A DNA stretch of 64,000 nt from Flavobacteriaceae bacterium (GCA_029238215.1 JAQWGN010000008.1:34513-98512), one strand, 5' to 3'; positions 39,140 through 48,720 are shown, numbered from the stretch's first letter. The notes: generated by a model from the sequence alone, not told the origin. Translations and numbers: made by a program.

Positions 39140-39886
39140 ATGCTAAGCATTGATAATTTACATGCCGGTTGTGAAGGAAAAACTATTCTTCAAGGAATAA
39201 ATCTAGACGTAAAACCTGGTGAAGTACATGCCATTATGGGGCCTAACGGTTCTGGAAAAAGTACACTATCTACGGTCATTGCCGGTCATGAAGAATACGA
39301 GGTCTCGCAAGGGTCTATCTTGTTTAATGGTGAGGATATTGCCGAACTAAGCGCAGACGAACGGGCTCATAAAGGTATCTTTTTATCGTTTCAATACCCT
39401 GTAGAAATCCCGGGTGTAACGGTTACCAACTTTATTAAAACAGCCATTAATCAAACCCGTAAAGCTCAAGGACTTGAAGACATGCCTGCCAACGAAATGT
39501 TAAAAAAGATAAGGGAAAAAGCTGCGATGTTAGAAATCGATTCTCGTTTTTTATCCCGCTCGCTCAACGAAGGGTTTTCTGGTGGTGAAAAAAAACGAAA
39601 TGAAATATTTCAAATGGCCATGCTTGAACCAAAACTTGCCATTTTGGATGAAACAGACTCTGGTCTTGATATCGATGCCCTCCGTATTGTAGCTAATGGC
39701 GTAAACAAGCTTAAAGGTGGAGAAAACGCTATAGTCGTGATTACACATTATCAGCGTTTGTTGGAATATATCGTTCCCGATTTTGTACATGTCTTGCACG
39801 AAGGTAGAATTGTAAAATCAGGAACTAAAGATTTGGCGCTAGAGCTCGAAGAAAAGGGTTATGATTGGATAAAACAAGGAGCGTAA
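39140..39886 (+). CDS. sufC: Fe-S assembly ATPase SufC
   Basis: The 248-aa ABC-type ATPase has Walker A GPNGSGKST, the signature SGGEKKRNEIFQM, Walker B LAILDETDSGLD and a switch His in VVITHYQRLL. The degenerate signature SGGEKKR is typical of SufC. The stop TAA overlaps the sufD ATG (TAATG). Confidence 0.97.
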   Translation: MLSIDNLHAGCEGKTILQGINLDVKPGEVHAIMGPNGSGKSTLSTVIAGHEEYEVSQGSILFNGEDIAELSADERAHKGIFLSFQYPVEIPGVTVTNFIKTAINQTRKAQGLEDMPANEMLKKIREKAAMLEIDSRFLSRSLNEGFSGGEKKRNEIFQMAMLEPKLAILDETDSGLDIDALRIVANGVNKLKGGENAIVVITHYQRLLEYIVPDFVHVLHEGRIVKSGTKDLALELEEKGYDWIKQGA

Positions 39887-41202
39887 TGGAACTTAAAGAA
39901 ACCTTATTGTCGTCTTACATGGCCTTTGATGCACAAGATGGTCCTCAACGCAAATTACAAGACCAGCGTGCTGCAGCTATTGAAGTATTTGAACAGCAAG
40001 GATTTCCATCGAACAAGGAGGAGGATTGGAAGTACACGTCGCTTCGTGCACTAACCAAAGTTGACTATTCTGTATTTCCCAAAGAAGAAGTGAGTTTAAA
40101 ACTCGAAGAGGTTAAACAATACATCTTACAAGATGTAGACACCTATAAGATTGTTTTTGTTGATGGAATATATAACGCCTACCTCTCCGAAACAACTCAT
40201 GAAGGTGCAGACATCTGCCTTCTTTCAGCTGCATTAACCAAGCGCAAATATGCGCCGATTATTAAAAAATATTTTAATCAAATAGCCGAGAAAGAAGCCT
40301 CGTTAACGGCGCTTAATACTGCTTTTACCAATGAAGGTGCTTTTATTTATGTGCCTGAGGGAAAACAGGTTGAAAAGCCCGTTCAAATAATACACTTTGC
40401 GACTACCAAAAATCCAAAACTATTGTTGCAACCCCGCAATCTTATTGTTTTGGAAAAAAATGCTGAATTACAGGTTGTAGAGCGTCATCAAAGTTTAAGT
40501 GATAATACCACCTTTACCAATGTAGTAACGGAAATTTTTACCGAACAAAATGCCCAACTAGATTACTACAAAATTCAAAACGATCAATCGCAAGCGTCAC
40601 TTATTGACAGTACCTACATTGCTCAACAAAAACACAGTCACGCCAAAGTACATACCTTTTCACTTGGCGGAAAATTGATTCGTAACAATCTAAATTTTTA
40701 TCATAAAGCCCCTGAAATCATTTCCACGATGAAAGGAATAACGCTGATTGAGGGAGAACAGTTTGTAGATCATCACACACTAGTACACCACGCGCATCCT
40801 AATAGCGAAAGCCATCAAGACTACAAAGGTATATATGCAGAAAAAGCAACAGGAGTTTTTAATGGAAAAATTGTTGTTGAAAAAGAAGCACAGAAAACAA
40901 ATGCATTCCAAAAAAATAATAATATTTTGATGGATGATAAAGCAAGTATAAACACCAAACCGCAACTTGAAATTTTTGCTGATGATGTGAAGTGTAGTCA
41001 TGGATGTACCATTGGACAACTTGACGAAGATGCCCTTTTTTACCTTCAAACACGGGGTATTCCTAAAAAAGAGGCTCGTGGATTACTGACGTATGCCTTT
41101 GCCAACAACGTGTTGCAAAGTGTACAAATTGACTCCGTTAAAAAGCGTATCAATAAATTGATTGCCGAAAAGTTGGGGGTAAATATTGGATTTGATGTTT
41201 AA
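39886..41202 (+). CDS. sufD: Fe-S assembly scaffold subunit SufD
   Basis: The 438-aa protein has the SufBD beta-helix domain, with EEDWKYTSLRAL near the N-terminus and the SufD C-terminus CSHGCTIGQLDEDALFYLQTRGI. The start at the ATG overlapping the sufC stop is chosen for coupling. It partners SufB and SufC. Confidence 0.96.
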   Translation: MELKETLLSSYMAFDAQDGPQRKLQDQRAAAIEVFEQQGFPSNKEEDWKYTSLRALTKVDYSVFPKEEVSLKLEEVKQYILQDVDTYKIVFVDGIYNAYLSETTHEGADICLLSAALTKRKYAPIIKKYFNQIAEKEASLTALNTAFTNEGAFIYVPEGKQVEKPVQIIHFATTKNPKLLLQPRNLIVLEKNAELQVVERHQSLSDNTTFTNVVTEIFTEQNAQLDYYKIQNDQSQASLIDSTYIAQQKHSHAKVHTFSLGGKLIRNNLNFYHKAPEIISTMKGITLIEGEQFVDHHTLVHHAHPNSESHQDYKGIYAEKATGVFNGKIVVEKEAQKTNAFQKNNNILMDDKASINTKPQLEIFADDVKCSHGCTIGQLDEDALFYLQTRGIPKKEARGLLTYAFANNVLQSVQIDSVKKRINKLIAEKLGVNIGFDV

Positions 41203-42421
41203 AACACCACTAGACGTTTCTGGTATAAGGGATGACTTCCCCATTTTAAAGCGTCAAGTAAATGGGCAAGATTTAGTGTATCTAGATAATGCGGCAACCT
41301 CACAAACTCCACTTCCAGTAATCGATGCTATTAGCGATTATTACAAGCATACCAACGCCAATATCCACCGTGGTGTACATGCCCTAAGCCAGGAGGCTAC
41401 CGATCAATTTGAACAAGCACGTCAAAAAATCCAACTGCATTTCAATGCAGCTCATGCCCACGAAATTATTCTGACTTCAGGGACCACGCATGCCATTAAT
41501 CTTGTAGCAAGTGGCTTTACATCACTAGTTGAAAAAGGGGATGAGTTAATCGTTTCGGCTTTGGAACACCATGCCAACATCGTACCGTGGCAAATGCTAT
41601 GCGAACGCACAGGAGCAAAACTTCTCGTCATTCCCATGACCGAGAACGGCACCCTTGACATGGAAGCTTATAAGCAACTTTTAAGCAGTCGAACAAAAGT
41701 GGTTTTTGTAAACCACGTTTCTAATGCATTGGGGATAATCAACCCTATTGAATCCATTATATCACAAGCCCATGCGGTTGGCGCTGCGGTGCTAATAGAT
41801 GGTGCTCAAGCGACACCACACATGGTGCCAGATGTACAAGCTTTAGATGTGGAATTTTATACAACATCGGCGCATAAAATTTGTGGGCCAACTGGCATTG
41901 GCATGTTGTATGGCAAAGAGGAATGGCTCCGTAAACTTCCACCATACCAAGGAGGAGGTGAAATGATTGATCAAGTAACTTTTGAGAAGACAACCTATGC
42001 AGATTTACCCCATAAATTTGAAGCAGGAACTCCTAACATTGCTGGCGGAGTAGGCTTTGGTGCTGCTATCGACTATATGCAGGGAATTGGCTTTGATGCT
42101 ATTGCTGCTCATGAAAACGATTTGTTACAACATGCAACGGAGAAACTAAAACATATTGAGGGGTTACACATTTATGGCGATGTAGCACATAAAGTAGCCG
42201 TTATTTCATTTAATATAGCGGGTATTCACCCTTACGATATAGGTACATTACTCGATAAAATGGGAATTGCAGTTCGCACGGGACATCACTGTTGCCAACC
42301 CATTATGGACTACTACCAAATCCCTGGAACCATACGCGCCTCTTTTGCTTTTTATAATACGCACGAAGAAGTAGAGCGCTTTGTTGCAGGAGTAGAAAAG
42401 GCCGTTGATATGTTGCGTTAA
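41195..42421 (+). CDS. sufS: cysteine desulfurase SufS
   Basis: The 408-aa PLP enzyme shows DFPIL at the start, VYLDNAATSQTP, the PLP lysine in TTSAHKICGPTGIGMLYG and the catalytic Cys in VRTGHHCCQPIM. It removes sulfur from cysteine and hands it to SufE. The start overlaps sufD by eight bases. Confidence 0.97.
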   Translation: MFKTPLDVSGIRDDFPILKRQVNGQDLVYLDNAATSQTPLPVIDAISDYYKHTNANIHRGVHALSQEATDQFEQARQKIQLHFNAAHAHEIILTSGTTHAINLVASGFTSLVEKGDELIVSALEHHANIVPWQMLCERTGAKLLVIPMTENGTLDMEAYKQLLSSRTKVVFVNHVSNALGIINPIESIISQAHAVGAAVLIDGAQATPHMVPDVQALDVEFYTTSAHKICGPTGIGMLYGKEEWLRKLPPYQGGGEMIDQVTFEKTTYADLPHKFEAGTPNIAGGVGFGAAIDYMQGIGFDAIAAHENDLLQHATEKLKHIEGLHIYGDVAHKVAVISFNIAGIHPYDIGTLLDKMGIAVRTGHHCCQPIMDYYQIPGTIRASFAFYNTHEEVERFVAGVEKAVDMLR

Positions 42422-42437
42422 TCCGTATCTTTACCTT

Positions 42438-42860
42438 ATGACTATAGCTGAAAAACAACAGGAAATTGTAGCTGAGTTTGCCCTCTTTGACGACTGGATG
42501 CAACGCTATGAATATATGATTGAACTTGGTAAGTCTTTACCGCTGATTTCAGCTGAGTATAAAAACGATGATCATATTATAAAAGGATGTCAAAGCAAGG
42601 TTTGGGTACACGCAACACTAAACGATGACAAAATTGCCTTTACCGCTGATAGTGATGCCATAATTACAAAAGGTATAATTGCGATACTTATTCGAGTATT
42701 TTCAAACCAACATCCAAAAGAAATTTTAACTTCTGAAACTGGATTTATAGACGAAATTGGGCTAAAAGAACATCTTTCGCCTACGCGTGCCAACGGTTTG
42801 GTGTCAATGATAAAACAATTAAAAATGTACGCTCTTGCGTACCAAACACAACTTTCATAA
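42438..42860 (+). CDS. sufE: sulfur acceptor SufE
   Basis: The 140-aa protein has the SufE pattern: WMQRYEYMIELGKSLP, then the acceptor cysteine in IIKGCQSKVWVHA. The start is set at MTIAEKQQEIV, 16 bases after sufS. It stimulates SufS and relays persulfide to SufB. Confidence 0.95.
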   Translation: MTIAEKQQEIVAEFALFDDWMQRYEYMIELGKSLPLISAEYKNDDHIIKGCQSKVWVHATLNDDKIAFTADSDAIITKGIIAILIRVFSNQHPKEILTSETGFIDEIGLKEHLSPTRANGLVSMIKQLKMYALAYQTQLS

Positions 42861-42862
42861 GC

Positions 42863-43174
42863 ATGGATACAGCAGCATTAGGAGACAAAATTGTACGGGT
42901 GTTAAAAACCATTTTTGACCCAGAAATCCCAGTTGATATTTACGAACTCGGTCTCATCTATGACGTATTTGTCAATGAAGACAATGACGTTAAAATACTC
43001 ATGACGCTTACCACACCAAACTGCCCAGTAGCAGAGTCCTTACCGCAAGAGGTAAAAGAAAAGGTGCGTTCCTTAGACGAGGTAAACGAGGTCGAATTGG
43101 AACTAACCTTCGATCCGCCATGGACACGTGATTTGATGAGTGAAGAGGCACAACTTGAACTCGGGTTTTTATAA
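42863..43174 (+). CDS. sufT: SufT/MIP18-type (DUF59) Fe-S assembly protein
   Basis: The 103-aa protein is a DUF59 domain: KTIFDPEIPVDIYELGLIYDV and TTPNCPVAESLP with the conserved Cys, then ELTFDPPWTRDLMSEEA. SufT proteins help mature Fe-S enzymes. It begins two bases after sufE and its stop overlaps the next ATG. Confidence 0.92.
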   Translation: MDTAALGDKIVRVLKTIFDPEIPVDIYELGLIYDVFVNEDNDVKILMTLTTPNCPVAESLPQEVKEKVRSLDEVNEVELELTFDPPWTRDLMSEEAQLELGFL

Positions 43175-43680
43175 TGGCTGATCAGATTATTAATCGCGTT
43201 GCAAATAGTACGCTCCAGGTGATTGACTTGGAGGACTTGTACCAAGATGGAACCCGAACATTATTGTCGATTACCCCTTTTTTGGATGACGGTATCGTGT
43301 TGCGCGAAAAAGCTTTTCGAGAACGCTTAAAAAGCCACAACTGGAAGGCATACCAAAACCATTTCGTAGCAATCCATTGTCCTAAAGACATTATCGTTCC
43401 TCAATGGGCCACACTGCTTGTATTAACGTATTTGCAACCATTGGTAAAGAAGGTTGTCGTGGGAAATCTCGAAACCCTAGAGCAGCAGCTTTTTACAGAA
43501 ATTCTTTTTAGTTTTGACACAACCCCCTATCAAAATGGGTTGGTCATGATAAAAGGATGTTCCAATAAACCAGTGCCGCAACAAGCGTTAGGAATATTAG
43601 CCGAAAAATTAACTCCAATAGTACGCAAATTATCATATGGAGAAGCTTGTTCTTCTGTACCTTTGTATAACAAATCTTAA
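43174..43680 (+). CDS. DUF2480 family protein
   Basis: The 168-aa soluble protein (MADQIINRVANSTLQVIDLE at the start) belongs to DUF2480, a Bacteroidota family often placed after the suf genes. It contains PKDIIVPQWATLLVLTYLQP and a cysteine in VMIKGCSNKPVP. TAATG overlap with sufT indicates coupling, and hence a possible Fe-S-linked role; this is inference. Confidence 0.88.
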   Translation: MADQIINRVANSTLQVIDLEDLYQDGTRTLLSITPFLDDGIVLREKAFRERLKSHNWKAYQNHFVAIHCPKDIIVPQWATLLVLTYLQPLVKKVVVGNLETLEQQLFTEILFSFDTTPYQNGLVMIKGCSNKPVPQQALGILAEKLTPIVRKLSYGEACSSVPLYNKS

Positions 43681-43689
43681 AATTGACGT

Positions 43690-44577
43690 ATGAGAAAGCC
43701 TTTCTTTATACTTTTTACATTACTCATTTCCGTAACACTTTATGCCCAAACCGACTCCATCCAAACTCCCGTACTTGATTGGAATAGAGGGGGTGATGCA
43801 AAACTATTATTCAATCAGTCTGCTTTTAGTGAATGGGCATCTGGGGGTCAAAATAGTGTTTCGCTAAGCTTTCATATGGATTATGATCTAAGCTACAAGA
43901 AAAACGGCTGGAATTGGGATACTAAATTTCTGGGGGATTTTGGTCTAACAAAAATTAGTGGGAGTAAGTTTGTACGAAAAACTAACGACCGTTTTGATCT
44001 ACAATCATTTCTCGGAAAAAACTTCTCTGAACAATGGAGTTACTCTACGGTTTTCGGGGTTAAAACGCAGTTTGCACGTGGTTATCAATATGGTGAAAAT
44101 GAGAATGGCAATGAAACCCGTTCGTTGAGAACCCATTTTTTCTCACCCGTATATGTTCAGCTAGGGGTAGGTTTGTATTGGAAAAAATCCAAAAACCTTT
44201 GGGTAAACATTGCGCCTTTTACGCAACGACTTACGTTGGTTAGTAGAAAGTTTACTATGGATTTAGAGGAAGGCAAAGAGTATTTTGGAGTACGTAAAGG
44301 GGATAACCACCGTTTTGAACTTGGAGCATCTGTTAATGCGTTTTATAAGTTCTCCCCTATGGAAAACATGACGCTTGAACAGCGTCTTGGTTTGTATTCA
44401 GATTATTTAGACAAAGCTGAAAATGTGGATATAGACTATCAAGTTACTGCAGAGCTAAAAGTAAATGACTATGTGTCTACCAACATTATTTTACAATTGG
44501 TCTATGACGACAATGCCGTAAAACGTTTACAAGTTCGTGAAGTGTTTGGTGTTGGAATACAAATAGAATTGAAGTAG
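43690..44577 (+). CDS. DUF3078 family protein, probable outer-membrane beta-barrel
   Basis: The 295-aa protein has a signal peptide ending VTLYAQ and the DUF3078 segment NQSAFSEWASGGQNSVSLS. Repeated aromatic beta strands follow, ending VREVFGVGIQIELK. Such proteins are predicted outer-membrane barrels of unknown role. It is the last gene of the suf transcript; an imperfect inverted repeat (AATTGAAG 44567-44574 with CTTCAATT 44595-44602) spans the junction with hflX. Confidence 0.85.
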   Translation: MRKPFFILFTLLISVTLYAQTDSIQTPVLDWNRGGDAKLLFNQSAFSEWASGGQNSVSLSFHMDYDLSYKKNGWNWDTKFLGDFGLTKISGSKFVRKTNDRFDLQSFLGKNFSEQWSYSTVFGVKTQFARGYQYGENENGNETRSLRTHFFSPVYVQLGVGLYWKKSKNLWVNIAPFTQRLTLVSRKFTMDLEEGKEYFGVRKGDNHRFELGASVNAFYKFSPMENMTLEQRLGLYSDYLDKAENVDIDYQVTAELKVNDYVSTNIILQLVYDDNAVKRLQVREVFGVGIQIELK

Positions 44578-44586
44578 TATGTACTA

Positions 44587-45795
44587 CTACTCAACTTCAA
44601 TTTCGGGGTATAAAAAATGATTGTACGGAAAGCGTGTAATGTGTAATTCCCGGACTTTCTGATATAATCGATTTCGAAAAGTATCCATATGCTGTTTTTC
44701 TATAGCAGACACAAAAACGGCATCCCCTTGGGTTTTTGCCATCCAGGTTTCTTTCCACTCTTCTAGGCTGTAATGTGCGCTACCACGTTCTATCATTAAA
44801 TCGGTTTCATCAAAATCCTCGGCTTTGTAGGCGTCTATTTTATTAAAGACCATAAGGATAGGCTTGTCCTGTACTTTAAGTTCGGCAAGTAGCTCATTTA
44901 CAGAATTGATATGTGCCTCAAATTGTGGGTGTGCAATATCAACAACGTGTAATAATAAATCTGCTTCGTGTACTTCGTCAAGCGTACTTTTAAAACTCTC
45001 TACCAACTGTGTTGGCAGTTTGCGAATAAATCCAACGGTATCGGATAACAAAAACGGAAGATTCCCCACAACGACCTTACGAACCGTAGTATCTAAGGTT
45101 GCAAAAAGTTTATTTTCGGCAAACACATCGCTCTTACTGAGTACGTTCATCAAGGTCGATTTACCTACGTTGGTATAGCCCACTAAAGCTACACGAATCA
45201 ATGAACCACGGTTACCTCTTTGGGTTGCCATTTGACGGTCTATGGTTGCTAGTTTCTTTTTTAACAATGTAATTTTATCCCGAACAATTCGACGATCCGT
45301 TTCTATTTCGGTCTCTCCAGGACCACGCATTCCAATACCCCCTTTTTGACGTTCCAAGTGTGTCCAAAGGCCTTTTAGCCGCGGGAGCAGGTACTGATAT
45401 TGTGCCAATTCCACTTGAGTACGCGCATAGCTTGTTTGGGCGCGCTGCGCAAAAATATCAAGGATAAGCCCTGTGCGATCGAGGATTTTACATTTGAGTA
45501 ATTCTTCAATGTTTGCTTGTTGCGCTGGCGTGAGTTCATCGTCAAAAATAACCGTGCTTACATCGTTGGCTTTAACATAGGCTTCCACTTCTTCAATTTT
45601 TCCACTGCCTATAAACGTTTTAGGATGCGGCGTTTCAAGCTTTTGTGTATAGCGTTTAAGGACCTTGGCCCCTGCGGTTAGGGTCAAAAATTCAAGCTCG
45701 TCCATGTAGTCGCTGACCATCTGGACGGTTTGTTCTTGGGTAATAATTCCAACAAGTACTGCGTATTCGTATTCGTGTTTTTTATGTTCAAGCAT
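44587..45795 (-). CDS. hflX: GTPase HflX
   Basis: The 402-aa protein has the HflX N-terminal domain (VIFDDELTPAQQANIEELL), the Gly-rich linker KGGIGMRGPGETEIETDRR, and a GTPase domain with G1 GYTNVGKST, G3 DTVGFIRKLP and G4 NKID. HflX splits stalled ribosomes. It overlaps the upstream lpxH-like gene by eight bases. Confidence 0.96.
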   Translation of the reverse strand: MLEHKKHEYEYAVLVGIITQEQTVQMVSDYMDELEFLTLTAGAKVLKRYTQKLETPHPKTFIGSGKIEEVEAYVKANDVSTVIFDDELTPAQQANIEELLKCKILDRTGLILDIFAQRAQTSYARTQVELAQYQYLLPRLKGLWTHLERQKGGIGMRGPGETEIETDRRIVRDKITLLKKKLATIDRQMATQRGNRGSLIRVALVGYTNVGKSTLMNVLSKSDVFAENKLFATLDTTVRKVVVGNLPFLLSDTVGFIRKLPTQLVESFKSTLDEVHEADLLLHVVDIAHPQFEAHINSVNELLAELKVQDKPILMVFNKIDAYKAEDFDETDLMIERGSAHYSLEEWKETWMAKTQGDAVFVSAIEKQHMDTFRNRLYQKVRELHITRFPYNHFLYPEIEVE

Positions 45796-46546
45796 CTAAG
45801 GAGGTAAGGCTAAGGTTTTCGCCGTCAAATACAGCATACGTATTGTATTCAATCCAATCACCTAGGTTTATATAGCGTGAATTTTTAGGCAACTCAATGT
45901 CTAGTGGCAAATGACGGTGTCCAAACACAAAATAATCCATGTCTTGAGTCTCCAATTTTTCTCTACAAAAATGTACCAACCATTCGCTGTCTGGTCCGTT
46001 GTACACTTTATCATCATCGCCAGAAATCAATCGGTTTTTCAGAGATAAGTGCTGGGCAATACGCAACCCTAAATCGGGATGAATCCAACGGTAAATCCAT
46101 TGATTAAACCGGTTGCTCAGCATTTTTTTCATGCGTTTATACCCCTTATCGCCTGGACCTAATCCATCGCCATGTCCGATAAAAAACGTTTTGTCATTAA
46201 GTGTGATTTGTTGGGGTTCGTAAAAAACAGGGATTCCTAGTTCTTCCTGAAAGTAGTTTTTCATCCACATATCATGATTACCAACAAAGAAGTAAATCGG
46301 AATTCCGCTATCAGTAAGTTCAGCAAGTTTTCCTAATACACGAACAAATCCTTTGGGAACAACGCGCTTGTATTCAATCCATAAATCGAATAAATCGCCC
46401 ATTAAGTAAATGGCTGCGGCATCATGTCTAATACTGTCAAGCCAAGCAACAAATTGCTTTTCACGAATTCGACTTGCCTCAACGTTGGGTGCTCCGAGAT
46501 GGTTGTCGGAAGCGAAGTAAACGTTTTTACCCTTGGGTATATTCAT
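45788..46546 (-). CDS. UDP-2,3-diacylglucosamine diphosphatase (LpxH-like)
   Basis: The start MNIPKGKNVYFASDNHLG gives 252 aa. Metallophosphatase motifs are present in order: DNH, GDLFDLW, GNHDMW, GHGDGLG and FGHRHLP. LpxH-type enzymes cleave UDP-diacylglucosamine in lipid A synthesis. The in-frame region upstream overlaps the promoter area and is unlikely to be translated. Confidence 0.88.
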   Translation of the reverse strand: MNIPKGKNVYFASDNHLGAPNVEASRIREKQFVAWLDSIRHDAAAIYLMGDLFDLWIEYKRVVPKGFVRVLGKLAELTDSGIPIYFFVGNHDMWMKNYFQEELGIPVFYEPQQITLNDKTFFIGHGDGLGPGDKGYKRMKKMLSNRFNQWIYRWIHPDLGLRIAQHLSLKNRLISGDDDKVYNGPDSEWLVHFCREKLETQDMDYFVFGHRHLPLDIELPKNSRYINLGDWIEYNTYAVFDGENLSLTSLDA

Positions 46547-46562
46547 GTTACAAAAGTACAAA

Positions 46563-47012
46563 TTACTGGTCGGCAGCGTACCACTCTGCATAAGAAGTAG
46601 CTGTTTCTTGCAAACGCAAATGATGGAGTTGTATGTTTTTGGGGAGTTTCGCTCGAATTTTAACGGCAAAATCAATAATCATTTCTTCACTAGTAGGTTG
46701 GTAGTCAACAAGCAGCACCTTATGTCCATTTTCGGCAAGGGTGTTGGCAAGTTCAACATGCGGTGTGTTTTGATTAAAGACTGTTGCATGATCAAAAACA
46801 TCTACAATCTCTCCTTTTACTATTTTTTTTAAATCCTTAAAATCTATAACCATTCCATACTTGACGTTGTTGGAGTCGCTAATCGGCGAGCCGATAACTG
46901 TTACGTCGAGTTTGTAGCTATGCCCATGAACATTTTTGCACAGCCCGTCGTAGCCGTACAACGCATGGCCTGTTTCGAAGGTAAAACTTTTGGTTATTCG
47001 AATTGTACTCAT
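46563..47012 (-). CDS. queD: 6-carboxytetrahydropterin synthase QueD / PTPS family
   Basis: The 149-aa protein has zinc ligands in FETGHALYGYDGLCKNVHGHSY (three His) with the catalytic Cys between them, and a Glu in the C-terminal LRLQETATSYAEWY. QueD acts in queuosine synthesis. The ATG overlaps the stop of the enoyl-CoA hydratase gene (ATGA). Confidence 0.9.
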   Translation of the reverse strand: MSTIRITKSFTFETGHALYGYDGLCKNVHGHSYKLDVTVIGSPISDSNNVKYGMVIDFKDLKKIVKGEIVDVFDHATVFNQNTPHVELANTLAENGHKVLLVDYQPTSEEMIIDFAVKIRAKLPKNIQLHHLRLQETATSYAEWYAADQ

Positions 47013-47782
47013 GACTTGGATTTAAGTTGTTGTAACGTTTTTTGGGTTTCAGGTAACAGCAATAGCCTTCCCGAAGTTTCAGCGTTTTTTGGGAGTTCCA
47101 CTTTCCAATGATCCGTGTTGTCCCACAAGGTTTTTTTGAGCGCTGCTACAGCATCAGGGGCATATTGCGCCAATTGTTCAGCAGTGTGAATTGCTGCTGC
47201 GTTTGTGGTTTTGTTATCTGGGTGAACTTCGGCATACAAGCCCTGCTGTAAGGCCCATGTGGCACTTTTCCATTTCTTAGGCTGAAATGCTAAAGCAGTT
47301 AGAGCCGTATCTCCTATTTTACGTGCAACGGCAGGTGCAATAACAAAAGGCCCAATACCAATGGCAAGTTCTGATAAACGAATTTGGGCTGCTTCTGAAG
47401 CAATGGCATAATCACAAGCAGCTATAATGCCAACACCTCCACCAATTGCTTTACCATGGATACGCCCAACAATGGGTTTAGGACATAGACGCATAGCGTT
47501 AATAAGGTTGGCAAAGCCCATAAAAAATGTTTTCCCTTGTTCGGAAGTTTTAACAGCAAGTAGCTCATCGAACGAAGCGCCTGCACTAAAGACCTTGGAC
47601 AGATCACTTTGGAGTAAAATAACACGTACTCCACTGGTTGTTGCAGCAGTATTAATGGCTTCCGTTAGGGCGTTAAGTTGCGCCTGTGGAAAGCAATTCT
47701 GCTTGGGGTGGGCGAACGTGATAGTCGATACTGCATTGTCAGTTTGAACATGCACACCCTCAGTCATCAATAGATTCCCCAT
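47009..47782 (-). CDS. enoyl-CoA hydratase/isomerase family protein
   Basis: The 257-aa crotonase-fold protein shows the oxyanion-hole segments FSAGASFDELLAV and GRIHGKAIGGGVGIIAACDYAI. The two usual catalytic glutamates are not clearly both present, so hydratase activity is not certain. The start MGNLLMTEGV is chosen; a second Met five residues on is possible. A -7 box TATTTTTG (47805-47812, minus strand) lies 22 bases upstream. Confidence 0.85.
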   Translation of the reverse strand: MGNLLMTEGVHVQTDNAVSTITFAHPKQNCFPQAQLNALTEAINTAATTSGVRVILLQSDLSKVFSAGASFDELLAVKTSEQGKTFFMGFANLINAMRLCPKPIVGRIHGKAIGGGVGIIAACDYAIASEAAQIRLSELAIGIGPFVIAPAVARKIGDTALTALAFQPKKWKSATWALQQGLYAEVHPDNKTTNAAAIHTAEQLAQYAPDAVAALKKTLWDNTDHWKVELPKNAETSGRLLLLPETQKTLQQLKSKS

Positions 47783-47834
47783 ATCTTTGCTATTAGCGAA
47801 AAAACAAAAATACGTAATAAAGGATTGATAGGAT

Positions 47835-48611
47835 ATGAAACGCATCAAAGGGGTATTGTTTGATTTAGACGGCGTGTTTTATGTAGGCAGCACATTGATT
47901 GCTGGAGGCAATGAAACCCTAGCTTGGCTTCGAAATCATGGTATTGGTTACCGTTTTGTCACAAACAATACCATCCTTTCACGAAGTGCCTTGACATCAA
48001 AACTACAAGGCTTAGGGCTTCATATAAAAGAGGATGAATTATTGAGCGCGAACTATGCCGGAGTATTGCAGCTCCGTAAATTGGGACTAAAACGCTGTCG
48101 ATTGGTATTGCGCCCAGAAGCGCAAGCAGACTATCCTCCATCTGTATTGGATAAGCCAGAGGCTATTGTTATTGGAGATATTGGGAATTCTTGGGATTAT
48201 AATTTACTGAACAGTTTGATGAATCAATTGCTAGATGGCGCTGAACTTATTGCCTTGCATAAAGGGCGTTATTTTCAAACCGATGATGGCTTGCGTTTGG
48301 ACAGCGGCGCTTTTGTAGCTGCATTGGAGCATGCAACAGGCAAGAAAGCGCATGTGGTGGGCAAACCCCACGCCGCTTTTTTTGAACTCGGTAGCGCGCA
48401 GCTAGATGCAAGCCCTAATGAATTGCTCATGGTTGGGGATGATTTAATTAATGACATTGAAGGAGCTCAAGGCGTGGGCTATCACGCGGTGTTGGTTCAA
48501 ACAGGGAAATTCCGTCAAGATCTTGTAGCGCAAAGTGCAATAACTCCAGATGGAACTATTTCTTCTGTAGCTGGGTTACCCGATTATTTGTCTTCCTTGA
48601 AGGGGAAATAG
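47835..48611 (+). CDS. HAD-IIA family phosphatase (NagD/LHPP-like)
   Basis: The 258-aa protein has HAD motif I LFDLDGVFYVG, motif II FVTNNT, and motif IV MVGDDLINDIEGAQGVGY. The spacing gives a type IIA cap between motifs II and III. The substrate is unknown. It is divergent from the enoyl-CoA hydratase gene and is the last core gene before the tRNA hotspot. Confidence 0.9.
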   Translation: MKRIKGVLFDLDGVFYVGSTLIAGGNETLAWLRNHGIGYRFVTNNTILSRSALTSKLQGLGLHIKEDELLSANYAGVLQLRKLGLKRCRLVLRPEAQADYPPSVLDKPEAIVIGDIGNSWDYNLLNSLMNQLLDGAELIALHKGRYFQTDDGLRLDSGAFVAALEHATGKKAHVVGKPHAAFFELGSAQLDASPNELLMVGDDLINDIEGAQGVGYHAVLVQTGKFRQDLVAQSAITPDGTISSVAGLPDYLSSLKGK

Positions 48612-48625
48612 AACAAAAAATGATT

Positions 48626-48633
48626 TACTTTTG
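48626..48633 (+). promoter_or_regulatory. -7 box of the tRNA-Ala locus
   Basis: TACTTTTG matches TAnnTTTG and lies nine bases before the broken tRNA 5' copy. In the ancestral state it would have driven the intact tRNA; it now sits more than 300 bases from it. No -33 box is seen at 19-20 bases. Confidence 0.5.
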
Positions 48634-48642
48634 TAATCTATC

Positions 48643-48701
48643 GGGGATGTAGCTCAGTTGGCTACCCGCCCGAACGTAGCGTTCGGTACGGGGGGGAGCG
48701 C
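48643..48701 (+). pseudogene. 5' fragment of tRNA-Ala, interrupted in the D-loop
   Basis: Bases 48643-48664 equal bases 1-22 of the intact tRNA at 48954, and 48696-48701 (GAGCGC) equal its bases 23-28. Between them 31 extra bases sit in what would be the D-loop. After base 28 the similarity ends, so anticodon, T-arm and acceptor 3' strand are absent and no tRNA can be made. Confidence 0.85.
48665..48695 (+). repeat. 31-nt palindromic insert in the tRNA fragment
   Basis: CCGAACG (48670-48676) and CGTTCGG (48680-48686) form a perfect 7-bp stem with loop TAG; CCCG (48665-48668) and CGGG (48689-48692) extend it. It is GC-rich in an AT-rich neighbourhood and exactly splits the tRNA copy. It looks like a small REP-type element. 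Confidence 0.65.
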
Positions 48702-48720
48702 ACATTGAAATAGTGTAGAA

